A DNA stretch of 64,000 nt from Solenopsis invicta (lineage: Eukaryota > Arthropoda > Insecta > Hymenoptera > Formicidae): assembly GCF_016802725.1 (NCBI RefSeq), contig NC_052668.1, positions 10,604,501 through 10,668,500 on the forward strand, written 5' to 3'. A program made the position numbers and the translations under genes. Below are positions 33,561 through 46,557 of the stretch, piece after piece (positions within the stretch are counted from its first letter, which is position 1; every line of letters starts with the position of its first letter). The notes beneath the pieces were generated by a model. The model made no database searches. It was given only the letters and a program-made list of their open reading frames with translations, and was not told where the DNA came from.

Positions 33561-33689
33561 AAATTTGCAACGTTCAGATTAAAAATTCATAATAAAAAAA
33601 GTACTGCATGCAAGCGATATAATAGCAAATCAAAGGCTATGCATACTCTATTATAATGTTAGGAAATATTAAATGATGCAAAATTTATA

Positions 33690-33960
33690 TTAATCTATAT
33701 GTTTTAAGTCATTGGCAATATTTTGTGATAAAAAAGATATTTTAATTTATGTTTTATGCATTTGGCAATACTTTATGATAAAGAAGATATTTTAATTTAT
33801 GTTTTGTATCTTTAGTAATATTTTGTGATAAAGAAGGTATTTTAATTTATGTTTTATGTGTATTTTAAATTGTGTTTTTGTGCTTTTAGCAATATTTTGT
33901 GATAAAAAAAGTATTTTTATTTATGTTTTGTACCTTTAGCAATATTTTAGTTGTGTGCAC
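33690..33960. repeat. Degenerate tandem repeat of about 63 bp
   Basis: Four to five copies of ATTTTGTGATAAAGAAGATA followed by TTTTAATTTATGTTTTATGC. Non-coding. Confidence 0.75.
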
Positions 33961-34503
33961 TTATTTTCTTTTATATATATTTTATTTTGTTAATTTTTAT
34001 ATACTAATTAACATAATACAAAGAATTTCTTATTATACACTGCCCACCAAAAAAAGCAGTGCACTAAAGGTTTAAAAAAAATTTACCAAACTTTAAACGT
34101 TTGTAAAACAGGAAATATTTATGATACAGGAGTGTTTCAAAAAAGGAATTAAAGCTTGAAACCAGTACTTTGAGAAACTTTTAAGTGGCATGATTAATTT
34201 GTTAATAGCCGATGATAGAACGAAAACTTGCAAAATCGATAAATAGAACGTGCAATTTCTAGAGTTGTGTGGAGTGAAACAGTTGACGTAACTCAATGAG
34301 GTAAAAAACGCGTGAAAGTTCAAAGTTTTTGCTTCAAAATGCGATTTTGCAAAACTCGATACAATAATGTTTTGCTAAGTTATGCCAATTTGTAGAAAAG
34401 TTGTTTTTTATGAGATAATAATGAATTATGAATTGCAATGTCGCCGTTAACAATGCAAATCATTACAATTCTGTTCAAGACATGTTGTTGGTTTAAAAAC
34501 ATA

Positions 34504-34506
<3 letters not shown>

Positions 34507-34557
<51 letters not shown>
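34507..34557. repeat. (GT)n microsatellite in left foldback arm
   Basis: Pure GT run of about 25 units. Its partner in the right arm is (CA)n at 34907-34936, which is shorter, so the two arms have changed length independently. Confidence 0.95.
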
Positions 34558-34560
<3 letters not shown>

Positions 34561-34786
34561 ATACCACAAGGATAAGAACCCCGTGGTTCGTCAACTCCAC
34601 AGTATTTAAAAACTCCAAACCCTCCTTGTGGTATGTGTATGTGCGTGCGCGCACATGTGCACTAATACTGAGTATGACCTTGTGCGAGTATTACTTCATT
34701 CATACTATGAGGCATACTTCTTATTAGTCCTTTAATTTCATCTTGCGTTATCGTATTCTACTCGTTTTCAAGAACTCTGTGAAGTT

Positions 34787-34789
<3 letters not shown>

Positions 34790-34831
<42 letters not shown>
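34790..34831. repeat. (CA)n microsatellite in foldback loop
   Basis: Pure CA run of about 20 units between the two arms. Confidence 0.95.
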
Positions 34832-34833
<2 letters not shown>

Positions 34834-34903
34834 TACAAGAAGGGTTTGGAGTCTTTAAATACTGTGGAATTGACGAACCACGGGGTCTTTATCTTTATGG
34901 TAT

Positions 34904-34935
<32 letters not shown>

Positions 34936-35544
34936 GCGGATATGTTTTTAAACCAACATGTCTTGGACAGAATTGTAGTGATTTGCATTGATAACGGCGA
35001 CATTGCAATTTATAAATTCATTATTATCTCATAAAAAACAGCTTTTCTACAAATTAGCATAACTTAGCAAAAAATTATCGTATCGAGTTCCGCAAAATCG
35101 CATTTTGAAGGAAAAACTTTGAACTTTCACGCGCTTTTTACCTCATTGAGTTACGTCAACTGCTTCACTCCACACAACTCTAGAAACTGCACGTTCTATT
35201 TATCGATTTTGCAAGTTTTCGTTCTATCATCGGCTATTAGCAAATTAATCATGCCACTTAATCGGCATTAAAAGTTTCTCAAAGTACTGGTTTCAAGCTT
35301 TAATTTCTTTTTTGAAACACCCCTGTATCATAAATATTTTTTATTTTACAAGCGTTTAAGGTTTGGTAAATTTTTTCAGTGTATATTTGATTTTAATGTT
35401 TTACATAAAATAAATACAATATTTAGTCTTCTGAAATGTTTATTTATTATTGGTACTGTTAGAACATAATGTTTACGTTAATAGTAAGGTGAGCGTAATT
35501 CAAATATGAGCAGGAGTTGCCAATATCTAACAAACCAATGGCTT

Positions 35545-36240
35545 TTGCATGGCACGACTCTTTGTTATAGGGTCTCTAGTCTATTCTAAAGCCACTTTGA
35601 ACAACTTGTTTTTCTCCGTAAATGAATTCAAAGTTTTTTTAAGAACACTAGGAAAATGCTCTCTCTCTCTCTCTTTTGTCAATCTTGAAATATTATTTTC
35701 TGTTTTCCATTTTGGTACTGTTTTTTTTAAATGTCCTTAAATGGATGAAATACTGCAATGTCTAAAGGTTGCATTATATGTGTAGCGTTTGGATAAAGAG
35801 CGATTAGTTTTATCTGTTTTTCTCGACAAAATAATACAAGAGATATAGTGACGTACGATGAATGACCATCCAAATACAGAAGTATTGGTAATTGCACATT
35901 GTCTGTCATCAACCAAAGATAAAAAAATAAAACTATATATTCGCAAAAGTTTCCTGTAGTCATTCAACGTAGCAGAAACTCCATGCATGCAGCTTTCCGA
36001 ATAGATTGTCCCCCTTCAACTAAATGGACAGCTTTCTTAAGAGCATTACAAGCATAATTTTTTCTCTTTTCTTTTTTCTTATTTCTTGTATTAATAATAT
36101 TGTCTTCTTTGATAGAAACAAATTTGTATTTTAAGATTTTTCTCTCACTCTCACTACTCTTTTCGAGACTCTCTTTTTTAGCTCTCCTGGTGTTTTGTTT
36201 CTTGTTTTTGCTTTTTCATTATTATTTTTTCTCAGCTTAT
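35545..36240 (-). pseudogene. pogo/jerky-type DDE transposase relic, internally deleted
   Basis: On the minus strand an N-terminal helix-turn-helix scrap reads LKKAVHLVEGGQSIRKAAC (around 36040-35990). It is followed almost at once by the catalytic part LPILLYLDGHSSYVTISLVL and LYPNATHIMQPLDIAVF (35910-35740). A C-terminal tail with stops runs to about 35545. In pogo-like enzymes some 150 residues normally separate these parts, so the middle is deleted. It is a different lineage from the Tigger at 27404. Confidence 0.75.
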
Positions 36241-36249
36241 TCATTTTCA

Positions 36250-36998
36250 ATTATTTCACTATAAATACAAGTTCAAAAACATAAGATCCAAAGCTTCAAG
36301 AGATTTACTGATACACTGATACATAGGTTATGTTTTTCATTTTCAGTTCATATATAGAAATTGCGTATACTTACCAGTAATTACAATATTAAGATTTTAA
36401 AAATTAATTATTAATTGTTTTGGACAAATAAAACTAATAATGAAGCGAAAAATGTCGTGATTAATAACTTTCGTGAGCGTGTTTCATAAGCGGCATATAC
36501 AGTAATGACGTGTTCGTAAACTTGAAACGCATCTTTAAACTGTTCCATCACGGGGGACATTAAAAAAATTTGTGTACACAATGTGGAAGAGTAATTAAAA
36601 AAAAAATGTTATCGAAATAAATGAAATATTGGTCGAAATAATATCTACGACTTATACTTAAACCACTAATATCTCAAAGATGTAGTCTAAAATAATTTTA
36701 GTTTGTTTTTGTGCATGAAAGAATAGTCGTGACTTATGCTGATTTTCCATTACTTAAAAGGAAATTTCTGCGATTCTCTAGGCGCCTACAATTAAACATT
36801 TTTTTTTAATTTTAAAATTCCATAAATCAACTAATATTTTTAAAATTTGGGTATAAAAATGTTTATAAATTTAATATTTTTATATTTGTTAGAAATACAT
36901 ACTTTTTTTTATCTTTATATTTACCATACTGTTCCAAATAGGGGACATAGTTATGAAGGTATTCCATAATAAGTACTTTTACTTTACAAGGCGTAGAG
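36250..36998. other. AT-rich, no gene seen
   Basis: No reading frame with recognisable content, no repeat ends and no RNA gene seen. Confidence 0.4.
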
Positions 36999-38566
36999 CC
37001 CTTACGGAAATGAACTATTGGAAAGGCAATAATCACTATTGACTTACAATAGTGATTATTCATTCTCTAATAGTGAATATGTAGCATCTAATGATTGGAT
37101 TATTCGCAATAATCATTTCCTAATAGTTTTTGAATGAGTGATTATTGATTTCATAATGAGATTATTTGCAATAATCATTCCCCAATAGTTCTTTTATGGA
37201 ATGATTATTGATTTCATAATCAGGTTATTTGGAATAATCACCAGCACACTACTTTTAATAGTTAATATATAAATGATTATTAGTCGACTATTCATAATAA
37301 ACCCAATAAGAACTAGATTGTTTTAAATGTTTATTAAACGCAAGTATGGTATAAAACAGGTATAGGTATGTGGCAGATATGTATATAGGTAAAACGGTTT
37401 TTATACATTAGTGCAATATACGTTTATAATAATCGTTCTTATTATGTATATATAATACGGAACGTATTTTATACGTTGAAAAATGGTTTATAAAATGCCA
37501 GAAATGTATTTACGTTTATAACACGTATAAAAATACTATAAAATATTATCATATACTAATTAAACGTTTCTTAAATATGTTATGATTTGTAAAAGTTGTC
37601 CCTTTAAATAACGTATCAAAAATAGGATTTAATATCCAGGTATACTTTTTAAATATGTTAATAAAAGTTTAAGCGTAAATTATATTTATACATTTTTATT
37701 GCAGCAATATTTAAACGAATAATAAACGTATTTTATACACATTTGGTATAGCTAATTAAAGGTTTATTGAAAACGTATATTATTTATGAAATGAAAAACA
37801 TTTATAAATCATTTCAGAAATACCGAATACGGTTAAAATCCAAGACATTCAATTATTAATATTTATTTTACACGTAAAAACATATTACGGTGTTTTCAAA
37901 AATCGAGCGATTTGCTTTGGTTTTGAGTCTCAAACATAGACTTTGTACTATGTCTATGGTCTCAAAGCTTTTTCGCGACGCCAGTCTTCGCGCTTTCGCG
38001 GCTTGCGCGGCTTCCACTAGGTGGTCTTGTCACGGGGGATTTTCTCGTGAATCGAGTGCGGCCACAGGCATTATATCTAGGCGCCACCGTGATCATCATT
38101 TTAAATCGCACTTCAGTGAAACTTTTGAGAACTAGTTGTTGTAACCTCGAGACGAATTTCGCTCTCGTTTTTTTTCGAATATAATGTGTATGTAGTTCGC
38201 TGTTCCACATAAAATTTTATATTTTTACATGTAAAAATAACAATTTGTATTGTTATTAAATCTTGTACATAAATGTTTAATTCAGATTTAATTGTTATTT
38301 AATCCTTTTGAGCGAAAAAAAAGAAATATTTTTTGGAAACTATAATTTATTACGTTTAATTTATTGATTTATCAATACATATTTTATATGACTATATAAA
38401 TTGTAGCGACTATTGGGCTCAAATAATTTTTTAATAGTTCTGTGTAAATAGTTCAATAATCCGCGAAAAAACTTAGTTTTATTAATAGCTTTTCTAATAG
38501 TTTTATTAGTAAAGCTTTACGAATAGTTTTATTAATAGCTTTACTAATAGTCCATTTTCGTAAGGG
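36999..38566. mobile_element. Non-autonomous element with CCCTTACG ends
   Basis: Left CCCTTACGGAAATGAACTAT; right, read inverted, CCCTTACGAAAATGGACTAT. The interior next to both ends is rich in AATAGTGATTATT-type motifs in loose tandem (37020-37260, 38400-38550). A GC-richer island at 37900-38140 has no recognisable gene. No clear target duplication. About 1.57 kb. Confidence 0.6.
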
Positions 38567-40370
38567 AGGAATCGGTCGTTTAATTGTTTTGTGTTGTACC
38601 AATAAGATGAGGAGGACAATGTATCCAACGATGAAACGTTAGCATGCTATATACGTGTCTCGTATATCTTTCATTTATTTTATCTCTCGTGATACAGTTT
38701 CGTAAAATGTTTTGATAAATCATTTAAGTGCCTGTTTAATTATTCTTTTCGTATTACGCGATAAGAATATAATTTATTTAAAACAAAGTGAGAATGCTGT
38801 AATCTTTCTATATATTCTAATCAATTTTAAGAAGTAATTCTGTCATTTAAAAAATGATTAAATGCTTCTAAAATAAACGCCATTCAATTGTGAAAATTAG
38901 GGTAAGCTATAGAATTATGTTTACTAAAAATAGGATTTACATTTATTTAATTTAATAATTGTTTAATAATCGTGTAATTATGTACGCACGATAAATTATG
39001 ATATACTTACGATAAACTATATAGTTTATTCTGCATTCTGTATTTGATATCTTTTTCACGTTGTATCGTTTATTGTAGCGACATCTCCCGCGTTAGAAAT
39101 GCTCCCAAATTTAGTCTTAAACCCAACAAAAAAGAAATGATACTCGGTAAAAGATACAGGTTTTTTGTTCAAAGTTTTCTATCGCCGTTTCTCCTGGAGT
39201 TAAACCAGTCGCTTTACCGCCCGACGTCTATTTCAAAGAAGGCTAAATAAGGTGTATTTTTTAAAAGCGGCCACAACCAAAATGAAATTCAACGTCGAAT
39301 AGTGCACGAATTGGATCTTAAAAAAAAACAGAAGGACTAAGAATCGAATACAAAACAAACGCGGAATTAGGCGAAACTTTGAAATAGAATCCCTACCAAA
39401 TGACAAATAATAGAACTAGAGAATGGCGATTGATTGACGTCACAAATAAAACTGGAAATAATACTTTCTCGAACATATTTGTATGACTCAAAAGAAGCAA
39501 TTACATAAATTTATTTACCGTGCGAATAGATTTTGCGCAAATAGCTTAAACGTTACACAATAGATTTCCAAGAAATATGTTAATTATCGTTTAGTATGCA
39601 AAATATAGTCTGTTTATCAATGTGACTTTGTGTTGTTAAACGTTAAAAAGTAGAATTCCAGGAAATATTTTGCATACCAGACGATAAATAATATTATGTA
39701 TCGTCTATGCAATCGGTATGCAAAATAGTAATAAAAACAGCATTGAAATAATATACGTTGTTGTTATTATGTTTCATATACGTCAATAGTTTACTTTAAT
39801 TAATTTCATCTTTTATTAATGTTAAAATAGGAAAGACACTGAAGAAGTAAATCCAGATATAATTTGCTATAAGAGCCAATACAAGATGTAAAAATTAATG
39901 TATTAGCAAGCAATTGTTATTACAACCGTTTCGAGCCTTGATTCGGATTATTTACAGTGTAAAATTATGACTTCGTTCTATATGCAATAGTTGATAATCA
40001 GACTTGTGTAGCGCAAGTGCAAAAATTGGCAGTCTAAAATGATGTAGTACAATTGTAACCAATGTGATACATTATGGTCCACGTTATTGTATAAAAAACT
40101 TTTTGAATAGTCATACTAAAACAATTATGTACGATATTTTTTTAAGAATAGCGCTACGTAAAAAAATAAAAAAAGAAAGCAAAACTGACATGCACAGAAA
40201 AGAATTTTGCTGAGATAGATTAACTTATACGAGGCAAATGTACAAAGTAATAGCGATGTGAGTAGAACGAACGGTTACAGAAAACTAAGCGATATAATGA
40301 AGCTGACAGTGAAAATATAATAAATAAATAGTAAATCCAAAGAGAAGTAAGAGATAGAAACGTCAAGCAC
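38567..40370. other. AT-rich, no gene seen
   Basis: A short mixed-composition segment at 39060-39250 has an open frame with no recognisable domain. GTATGCAAAATA-type motifs recur near 39590, 39665 and 39717 in both orientations. Nothing else can be supported. Confidence 0.35.
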
Positions 40371-40374
40371 TAGT

Positions 40375-40850
40375 AAACAACTCTGTATATAATGGATCTA
40401 AAAGATCTATGTCTGTCTGCAAATTTAAAGGCCGTTTTTGATTCTGGATATAAATCATTTCTGATATAAGTCTCTTTTAAACAATTTTTTCCCTGTCTAA
40501 AATTTCAACTTAATTCCTTAAGTCAAATTCATGTGATAAGCTAATTCTATAATCTATAATAACAGAATGCTGTACCGTGTTTCTGTTGATATGTTTCCTA
40601 AGTTCCATGATTCTAGTATTTAAAAATCTGTCCGTTTATCTCACATATAAGGCTTCGCAATCTTTGCAGTTTATTTTATAAACGACATTTGATTGAGAGC
40701 CAGTCGAAAGTTGATCTTTTTGAGCTCTCATTAAATTTACCCATTTAATTTATTTGAAGTTGTTTGAGATATGTGGACGTTGGAATCATGCTTAAAAAGT
40801 TTTTAAAATTTTTCCGAAATATTGTCAACGTAAGGAATGGCAAAAATATA
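40375..40850 (-). pseudogene. Penelope-like element, GIY-YIG endonuclease relic
   Basis: Minus-strand frames, interrupted by stops, read PYVDNISEKF, VNLMRAQKDQLSTGSQSNVV, YKINCKDCEALYV, RFLNTRIMELRKHINRNTVQ, HSVIIDYRISLSHEFD, VEILDREK and RLISEMIYIQNQKRPLNLQ. This is the tail of the RT and the GIY-YIG nuclease with its CxxC pair, as in Penelope-like elements. GIY is represented by VYKI and YIG by LYV, so the motifs are decayed. No RT core remains upstream. Confidence 0.75.
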
Positions 40851-41179
40851 TAATTAATATATAAATTTTACATAAATATCTCAATAGGTACAAACGGGAT
40901 TAATACTTAATAGTCCGCAAATTAGCAACACAGAACATTGCGAAACGCAAAGTCTATCAACATTATACTGCTGCTATAATTAATAATAATTGCACTGACG
41001 CCACAATTGGTTACATCAACGTAAAGTCGACTGCACGAACGACCATCGGTCTCTCTCACAAATACGCAACACATTCCCCAGCGAGTAACAGGCAGCGGCT
41101 TAATGTAAATATGAAACTGGAATTTTTTTATAGAAAATACACATTTATTGTATGAAAATGGTAAAAAATATTTTATTGA

Positions 41180-41799
41180 AAGTATTACCCATTGCTAGCT
41201 ACACGCTTTTTCTATCTTTCTGGCAATTTGTGGATGTCACGATAAAAAAACTGTTTCTCTTTTGAGGCAAATCAATCATTAAACCAATTTTGTACATTTT
41301 TGTAAGAAGTGAAGCGCTGCTCAACAAGTGCGTGTCCCATTGATGCAAATAAATAGTAATCGGATGAAGCCAAATCTGATGAGTAAGCCGCATGCAAAAA
41401 TATTTGCCAACTAAACACCTCAATCGTTTCCTTGACTGGTTTTGCTGTGCGCGATGGTGCATTATCATGAAGCAAAATTACTTTGTGTTGCCTCTTTTGA
41501 TATTCTGGTCGTTTTTCACGCAATGCTTGGTTCAAATCCATCATTTGTTTTGGTAGCGTTTAGTATTAACGATTTTGCCAAGTTTTAGCAGCTCATAATA
41601 GATAACACCCTTCCTCGGTGGTCTTCTTTGTTTCTCACGTCAAAATTGCCACTTTTGAATTTTTTAAATCACTCAAAGCACTGTGATTTACCAAGAGCAT
41701 GCTCATCGTAAGCTTCGACAAGCATTCGATGCGATGCTGCAGCAGTTTTTTTTAAATGGTAACAGAAAATCAATGCTGACCGTAAATCGTAGTTTTTAG
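41180..41799 (-). pseudogene. Mariner transposase, main part, internally deleted
   Basis: From the P junction it reads YDLRSALIFCYHLKKTAAAS, EAYDEHALGKSQCFEWF and a linker NKEDHRGR. It then jumps near 41600 to IYYELLKLGKIVNTKRYQNK, LLHDNAPSRTAK (second catalytic Asp) and SSDLASSDYYLFASMGH (third). The segment with the first catalytic Asp is missing, so it cannot be active. The start codon and first eight codons lie beyond the P element at 59067-59090. Confidence 0.85.
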
Positions 41800-42198
41800 C
41801 AGGGGGTCCAAACTCCGCGAATTGTATGGCGACCGAGCTTTGATTACTGGGTGGATGTCCCAGGTGGCAGCACAATTTGCTCTCTCCTTACCTCCCTTTC
41901 CGTTTTGCCTACAAACTGAAATCGTAAACCGCTAAATCTATAAATCGCGCGAAACGACTTCGACGACCACGTGCGGCCACGAAACGATTATTTATTTGTG
42001 ATTCTATAATTGTGTGTAAAATTTGTGTGTATTTATTGGTGTTAATGTGTGCTTTGTGACGATTTGTGACATTCATAATAAGGACTACAGAACAAAATTA
42101 AGGATTACAGGACAAAATTATTTTCTACTTATATTGCATAATACGAAGAGTGCTTTTCTTTGATCTTTATTTTATTATCAAATACTTTTCAGATCGTC

Positions 42199-45100
42199 AT
42201 GGTTTATAAATGTTGCGTGCCCAAGTGCACATCGAATAAACAAATTCCATTGTACATATTTCCAAAAGATGTGCGAAGAAGGGAAAGTTGGTTAAGAGCA
42301 ATCCAAAGAATTGATTTAATCAGTAAGTTTATACAGAACAGAATTAACAGGGAGAACATATATAGAATCCAAGTCTTACTTTCATAACCGATTTTTGTAA
42401 CTACAGAGTAACTAAAGACATACGTGTAGTATGTACATGAATTAATGTACATAACTTTTATTTCTGTTACAGATGCATCAAAGAAAAGATTGGATAAATT
42501 AAGAATTTGCACTCTGCATTTTTCCGATGATCTAATTTGTGATTACACAAAACGGCGAATTTTAAAAGAATTCGCAATTCCAAATACAAATTTATCATTA
42601 GAAATAAATGAAGAACCTTGTAATAATAATAATAATCTAGAGGAATTTGCAGTTTCTAATACAAATGCAACAATAGAAATAGATGAGCCATGCAATAGTA
42701 ATTACAATGTACAGATCACGGAAAATGTTAGATGCGAATCTAATTTAATGCCAATTGATGAAGTAGCAGAAGAAGAAACTCAACGAAAAGAACCTACTAC
42801 ACAATATCCTAAACAACTAATAAAGAAAAATATTCGAAATATGCAGAAATTATTACATAAGAAGAAAAAATATATCCACCTACAGCGTAAAAAAATAAAG
42901 CAATTGCGTCACAAAAATAAATGGGAAAATTTAACAGCAGATCTATCAAATACGCAAAGAATTTTTATGGAAATGATAATAAAAAATTTACATTGTGCAC
43001 CAGAGGTTTGCTGTTTACGAGGTGTGTTCAAAAAGTATCGCGAATTTTGAATTTTCGCGGGTTACGTATATTCGAATTTCGATCTTTTTGTGGCGTTATG
43101 TTGGTACTCATGTCTCTCACTTATGCCGACAAGCTCGGCCATTTTGAATGTTCACTTAATTGTTGACAGCTGCTTTGCTTGCACGTGTTTTGGATCGTCT
43201 TCGATTTTTACCTATTCAAAAAAATGGATCAAAGAACCTGTATCAAATTTTGTGTGAAAAACGAAATTAAGTGCGCGGATGCATTCCGAATGTTGACTGT
43301 GGCATACGGAGAAGCTACCTTGGACCGAAGCAACGTTTATCGGTGGTACAAAATGTTCTCAGAAGGCCGAGAAGATGTGAACGACGAAGAGCGTGCCGGA
43401 CGCCCGAGCACTTCAACAACAGACGAAAAAATTAATGAAGTGGAGAAAATGGTATTGGCCAATCGTCGAATCACCGTTAGAGAAGTTGCTAAGGACCTAA
43501 ACATATCGGCTCGTGCCATTCGATTTTTATCAATGATTTGGGCATGAGACGGGTCGCCGCGAAATTCGTACCAAAATTGCTCAATTGCGACCAAAAACAG
43601 CATCGCATGAACATTGCTAATGAGATGTTGGACTCTGTCCGCGACGACCCAAATTTGCTCCAGAGGGTCATAACTGGTGACGAATCGTGGGTTTATGATT
43701 ATGACGTGGAAACCAAAGCTCAATCATCTCAATGGAAGCTGCCGCACGAACCAAGACCGAAAAAAGCGCGCCAAGTTCGGTCGAATGTGAAAGTTTTGCT
43801 GACAGTTTTCTTCGATTGCAGGGGCGTGGTGCATCATGAGTTCTTGCCACAGGGTAGAACGGTCAATAAGGAATATTACCTGCAAGTTATGCGCAATTTG
43901 CGCGAAGCAATCCGCCAGAAACGCCCGGATTTGTGGAAGAACAAAAATTGGCTTTTGCACCACGATAACGCCCCTGCTCACACATCGTTGCTTGTGCGCG
44001 ACTTTTTGGCCAAAAACAACACACTAATGATGCCGCAGCCACCGTATTCCCCAGATCTGGCCCCCTGTGACTTTTTCTTGTTCCCTAAACTGAAGAGGCC
44101 CATGAAAGGACGACGTTACGCTACGCTTGACGAGATAAAGACGGCATCGAAGGAGGAGCTGAACAAGATAAAAAAAAATGATTTTTTGAAGTGCTTCGAA
44201 GATTGGAAAAACCGTTGGCACAAGTGTATAATATCTCATGGGGATTACTTTGAAGGGGACAAAATAGATATTCATGAATAAATAAATAATTTTTGAAAAA
44301 ACACAAAATTCGCGATACTTTTTGAACACACCTCGTATATATTAGTATAATAAAATTTTGATTTTTTGTTGTATAAGTCCAGGGTTGAGCAAGTTAATGT
44401 ATTTTTTAAACTAAGTTAAGTTAAAATTCATGGTTTGCAAAATTTACGTTAAAAGTTACATGAACAAAAACTAAATTGTTAAAAATTATGTTAAAATTAA
44501 ATTAACTTCAGTTAATTTTGAAAGATGTTATTTATATTATAATACATTAGGAATTCATAAATTTTGAAAGTTGAATTACTCAAAACATTTATTGTATAAC
44601 ATGGATTATCAAACAAATTTAATACACAATTTTACATTAAATAAATTTTATTTGTATCTTAAGTTTATATAAAATGACAAATACTGTTTTTATATGGGAA
44701 TGTACTTTTCTTTAAATTTTTTTTTTGTATAATTTTTTAATCTAGGAAAAATGGTAATAAACTAAAGTAAATTATGTTTAAAAAATAATCAATTTATGAA
44801 AAATTAAATCAATTAAAATTAACCAAGTTAAAAATTATAAAACTTCTAAAAATTATTTTTAACTTTATTATTTAATTCTTTAATTAGTAACTACTCAACT
44901 CTGCATAAATTTAATTAGAAGTAAAACTTATTTTAAAAATTTTTTTATATATATTTTTTTAAATTGAAACATTTTTACTCCAAAATTGGTAAAAAGACCA
45001 ATTTTGGAATTCAAGGGAATCAAGCTGTAGAAAAAGGATATATAGAAAATACAAAGAAAACAGCTAAGAATTATGCAATCAGGCATAATATACGTGATAT

Positions 45101-46523
45101 GATACTACACGTAAGTTAGCACTACATGTGATATAGAATGAAATGGGATTTGCTGTGATTTGATGTGATGGAAATGAATGGGATGATTGTCAAAATATGT
45201 TTTCCTTTATATTAATATTGTTTTGTATATATGTATAATACATGTGCAAATTACACTTGTACATATGAATCTTTCTTTGCTTTTTGCTAATATAACTATA
45301 TTTGCATGATAGATGTCATTAACATCTAAATTAAAGGATAAGTACAGTATAAAAATATTAATATAATACGAGCGTATTTATAATATGCGCGAAGATAACA
45401 TATAATATTGGATCAAAACAAACGCAAAAATATATAATGAATTAAATTGTAATTATCAGTGAATCAAATGTTAATACAAAAATACTATTTTTCCATATTA
45501 AAAAAAAAACACATATGTATAATATTAATACTATAAAATTATTATTGCATGTATTATGCATAATTTTGCACTTGTATGTCTTAACTTGAATATTAAATAT
45601 ATATTTTAAACCATTGAATATTTTCCAGGGACAACGATATAATGCAAAACACAAAGCGTTTGCATTAACTTTATATAAGACAATGGGGAAGCATGCTTAC
45701 ACTTCTTTAAGAACAATTTTTAAACAAATTCCGTCTATACAAACTTTACAATCGGTGTTACATAAAATACCTCTGAGCCCTGGATTGAACCCCTTCATCC
45801 TAAGACATTTAAGTAGTATAGCTCCAAAGATGTCTGACAAGGAGAAGGTGTGCGTTCTTATGACCTTGTTTACACCGAGCACTTAATACGCGTACTAACT
45901 AGTAATATTCTATTAAATTATCTTAATTTCGGCAATAAATTTAAAAAATAGTATATTAAGTTGGTACAATATGAATCAAGATAATTAAATATATGTATTA
46001 TGTATACACGCATTGTCGACAGTAAGATAAATTAATAGAAACTTACGAGTTAGTATGCGTATCAAGTGCTCAGTGTAAACTAGGCCTATGTGGGACGAGG
46101 TATCAATTCAATCCAAACTTACATATGATCGCCGAAAGGATATCATATGTGGGTTTGAGGATTGGGGTAACAATCGTACACAAAAATTCGCTGATCATTC
46201 TTTAGTTTTTATGTTACGAGGATTATATTCAGGTTGGAAAATGCCTATTTCATTCAATTTTTGTAATAAGCAGACGAATACCGCGCAATTAGTTAGATGT
46301 ATTAAAGAACACATACTAAAATTAAAACAAGTAAGCTTCCACATTGTCGCCAGTATCTGTGACCAAGGATCTTCAAATGTTGCTGCAATAAAAGAATTAA
46401 TATCAGCTACTAACAGAAAACGAAAATCGAAGAATAGACCAGAACGTAAGAAAATATATACAGACGTACATGCGTATACGCACGCACACACACACACACA
46501 CACAGACACACACACGCACACAC

Positions 46524-46557
<34 letters not shown>

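Larger units (their letters stand above)
34038..35381. mobile_element. Long foldback element with TA duplication
   Basis: Left arm (about 34070-34640) and right arm (about 34833-35375) are inverted copies of each other at high identity. Shared strings include CTCAATGAGGTAAAAAACGC and AGTTGTGTGGAGTGAA. The ends read CACTG...CAGTG with TA outside (34036-34037, 35382-35383). Each arm holds a GT/CA microsatellite and a third lies in the loop. The left arm carries an extra 30 bp near its tip. No transposase; Tc1/mariner-type foldback. Confidence 0.9.

Noticed and set aside
42921..43166. Continuation of P exon 2 into the mariner
   Set aside because: The frame past 43005 runs into the intron and the mariner TIR. 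The GAG|GTTTGC donor and the acceptor at 45628 give a coherent in-frame join instead.
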